From: Sphingomicrobium lutaoense
GTDB taxonomy: Bacteria > Pseudomonadota > Alphaproteobacteria > Sphingomonadales > Sphingomonadaceae
Assembly (NCBI RefSeq): GCF_014195685.1
Contig: NZ_JACICF010000001.1
Location: 94,992 to 158,991 of the forward strand
Direction: 5' to 3'
Length of the DNA: 64,000 bases
Positions 63,964 to 64,000 of this stretch are shown here, in pieces. The notes below the pieces were generated by a model. It searched no databases. It had not been told where the DNA came from and was given only the letters and a program-made list of their open reading frames with translations. Numbering within the stretch: position 1 is the first letter of the stretch; each line of letters opens with the position of its first letter. The position numbers and the translations under genes were made by a program.

Positions 63964-64000
63964 TCAGGCTGCGACCTTTGCGGGTTGCATCGCCGCCAAC
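63964..64000 (-). CDS. C-terminal end of an unidentified gene, cut by the right edge
   Basis: On the minus strand a reading frame ending LAAMQPAKVAA followed by TGA (63964-63966) runs in from beyond the window. Only 11 codons are visible, so neither the family nor the coding status is sure. It would be convergent with the PF10118 gene, 20 bases apart. Confidence 0.35.
   Translation of the reverse strand, partial: LAAMQPAKVAA

Overview
The window reads as chromosomal core DNA of a Sphingomonadales alphaproteobacterium. The evidence is high GC, very tight gene packing, and a marker set that fits this order: a soluble serine palmitoyltransferase with its own acyl carrier protein, an ATP12-type F1 assembly chaperone, a DUF1153/SciP cell-cycle regulator, a class I PHA synthase with a phasin, GANTC sites and an alphaproteobacterial tRNA-Glu. 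I see no rRNA, phage, insertion sequence, integron or CRISPR array. The species cannot be named from the sequence alone.

Layout. 1-2.9 kb (minus): a crotonase (cut by the left edge), a coupled SDR and a Tat-exported PhoX-like protein. 3-7.7 kb (plus): PutP, a formaldehyde-detoxification operon (frmA, a VOC protein, S-formylglutathione hydrolase) and a tandem universal stress protein. 7.7-13.1 kb (minus): a cupin, tRNA-Glu with a UUCG terminator, recJ coupled to two PH-domain membrane proteins, and glpX. 13.2-19.5 kb: small membrane proteins, an L,D-transpeptidase lipoprotein, a TRIC-type channel, phaC, rarD and a DUF4893 lipoprotein. 19.5-25.9 kb: an rluA-HAD-small membrane protein-ATP12 operon, gmk, a phasin with an operator-bearing promoter, clpS and murA. 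26-33.7 kb: DUF445, an RND pump with its adaptor, two GlsB-family proteins around a SIMPL protein, and sciP. 33.8-46.8 kb: mnmA, phzF-like, a CDF transporter, pdxH, a DnaJ-family co-chaperone, yihY, fabI, GNAT, DUF1232, a methyltransferase, purA, an aldo/keto reductase and serC-serA. 47-54.9 kb: an M23 peptidase, an ErpA/HesB protein, xthA, an SDR, a YghO-like protein, a fatty acid desaturase and lptF-lptG. 55-63.9 kb: a lipid kinase, a nucleotidyltransferase-like protein, a hybrid histidine kinase, the sphingolipid genes, obgE, a TetR regulator and a PF10118 protein.

How the parts fit. The 55-61.4 kb block looks like a sphingolipid locus. It has serine palmitoyltransferase, an ACP and an NAD-dependent reductase of the CerR type, facing a DAGK/LCB5-like kinase and an uncharacterised nucleotidyltransferase-like protein. 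It lies next to lptF-lptG, the inner-membrane half of LPS export. The lipid theme continues with fabI, the desaturase and the PHA genes. Seventeen gene junctions here overlap through ATGA, GTGA, TTGA, TGATG or a slightly longer start/stop overlap, and four convergent pairs share a single CTAG as both stop codons.

The strongest non-coding signals are a near-perfect inverted repeat over the phasin promoter (PhaR-like), a structured leader before serC, three back-to-back palindromes before the desaturase, and a palindrome between the divergent tetR and PF10118 genes. Start codons were chosen from Shine-Dalgarno spacing, junction overlaps and family alignment; uncertain ones are flagged.
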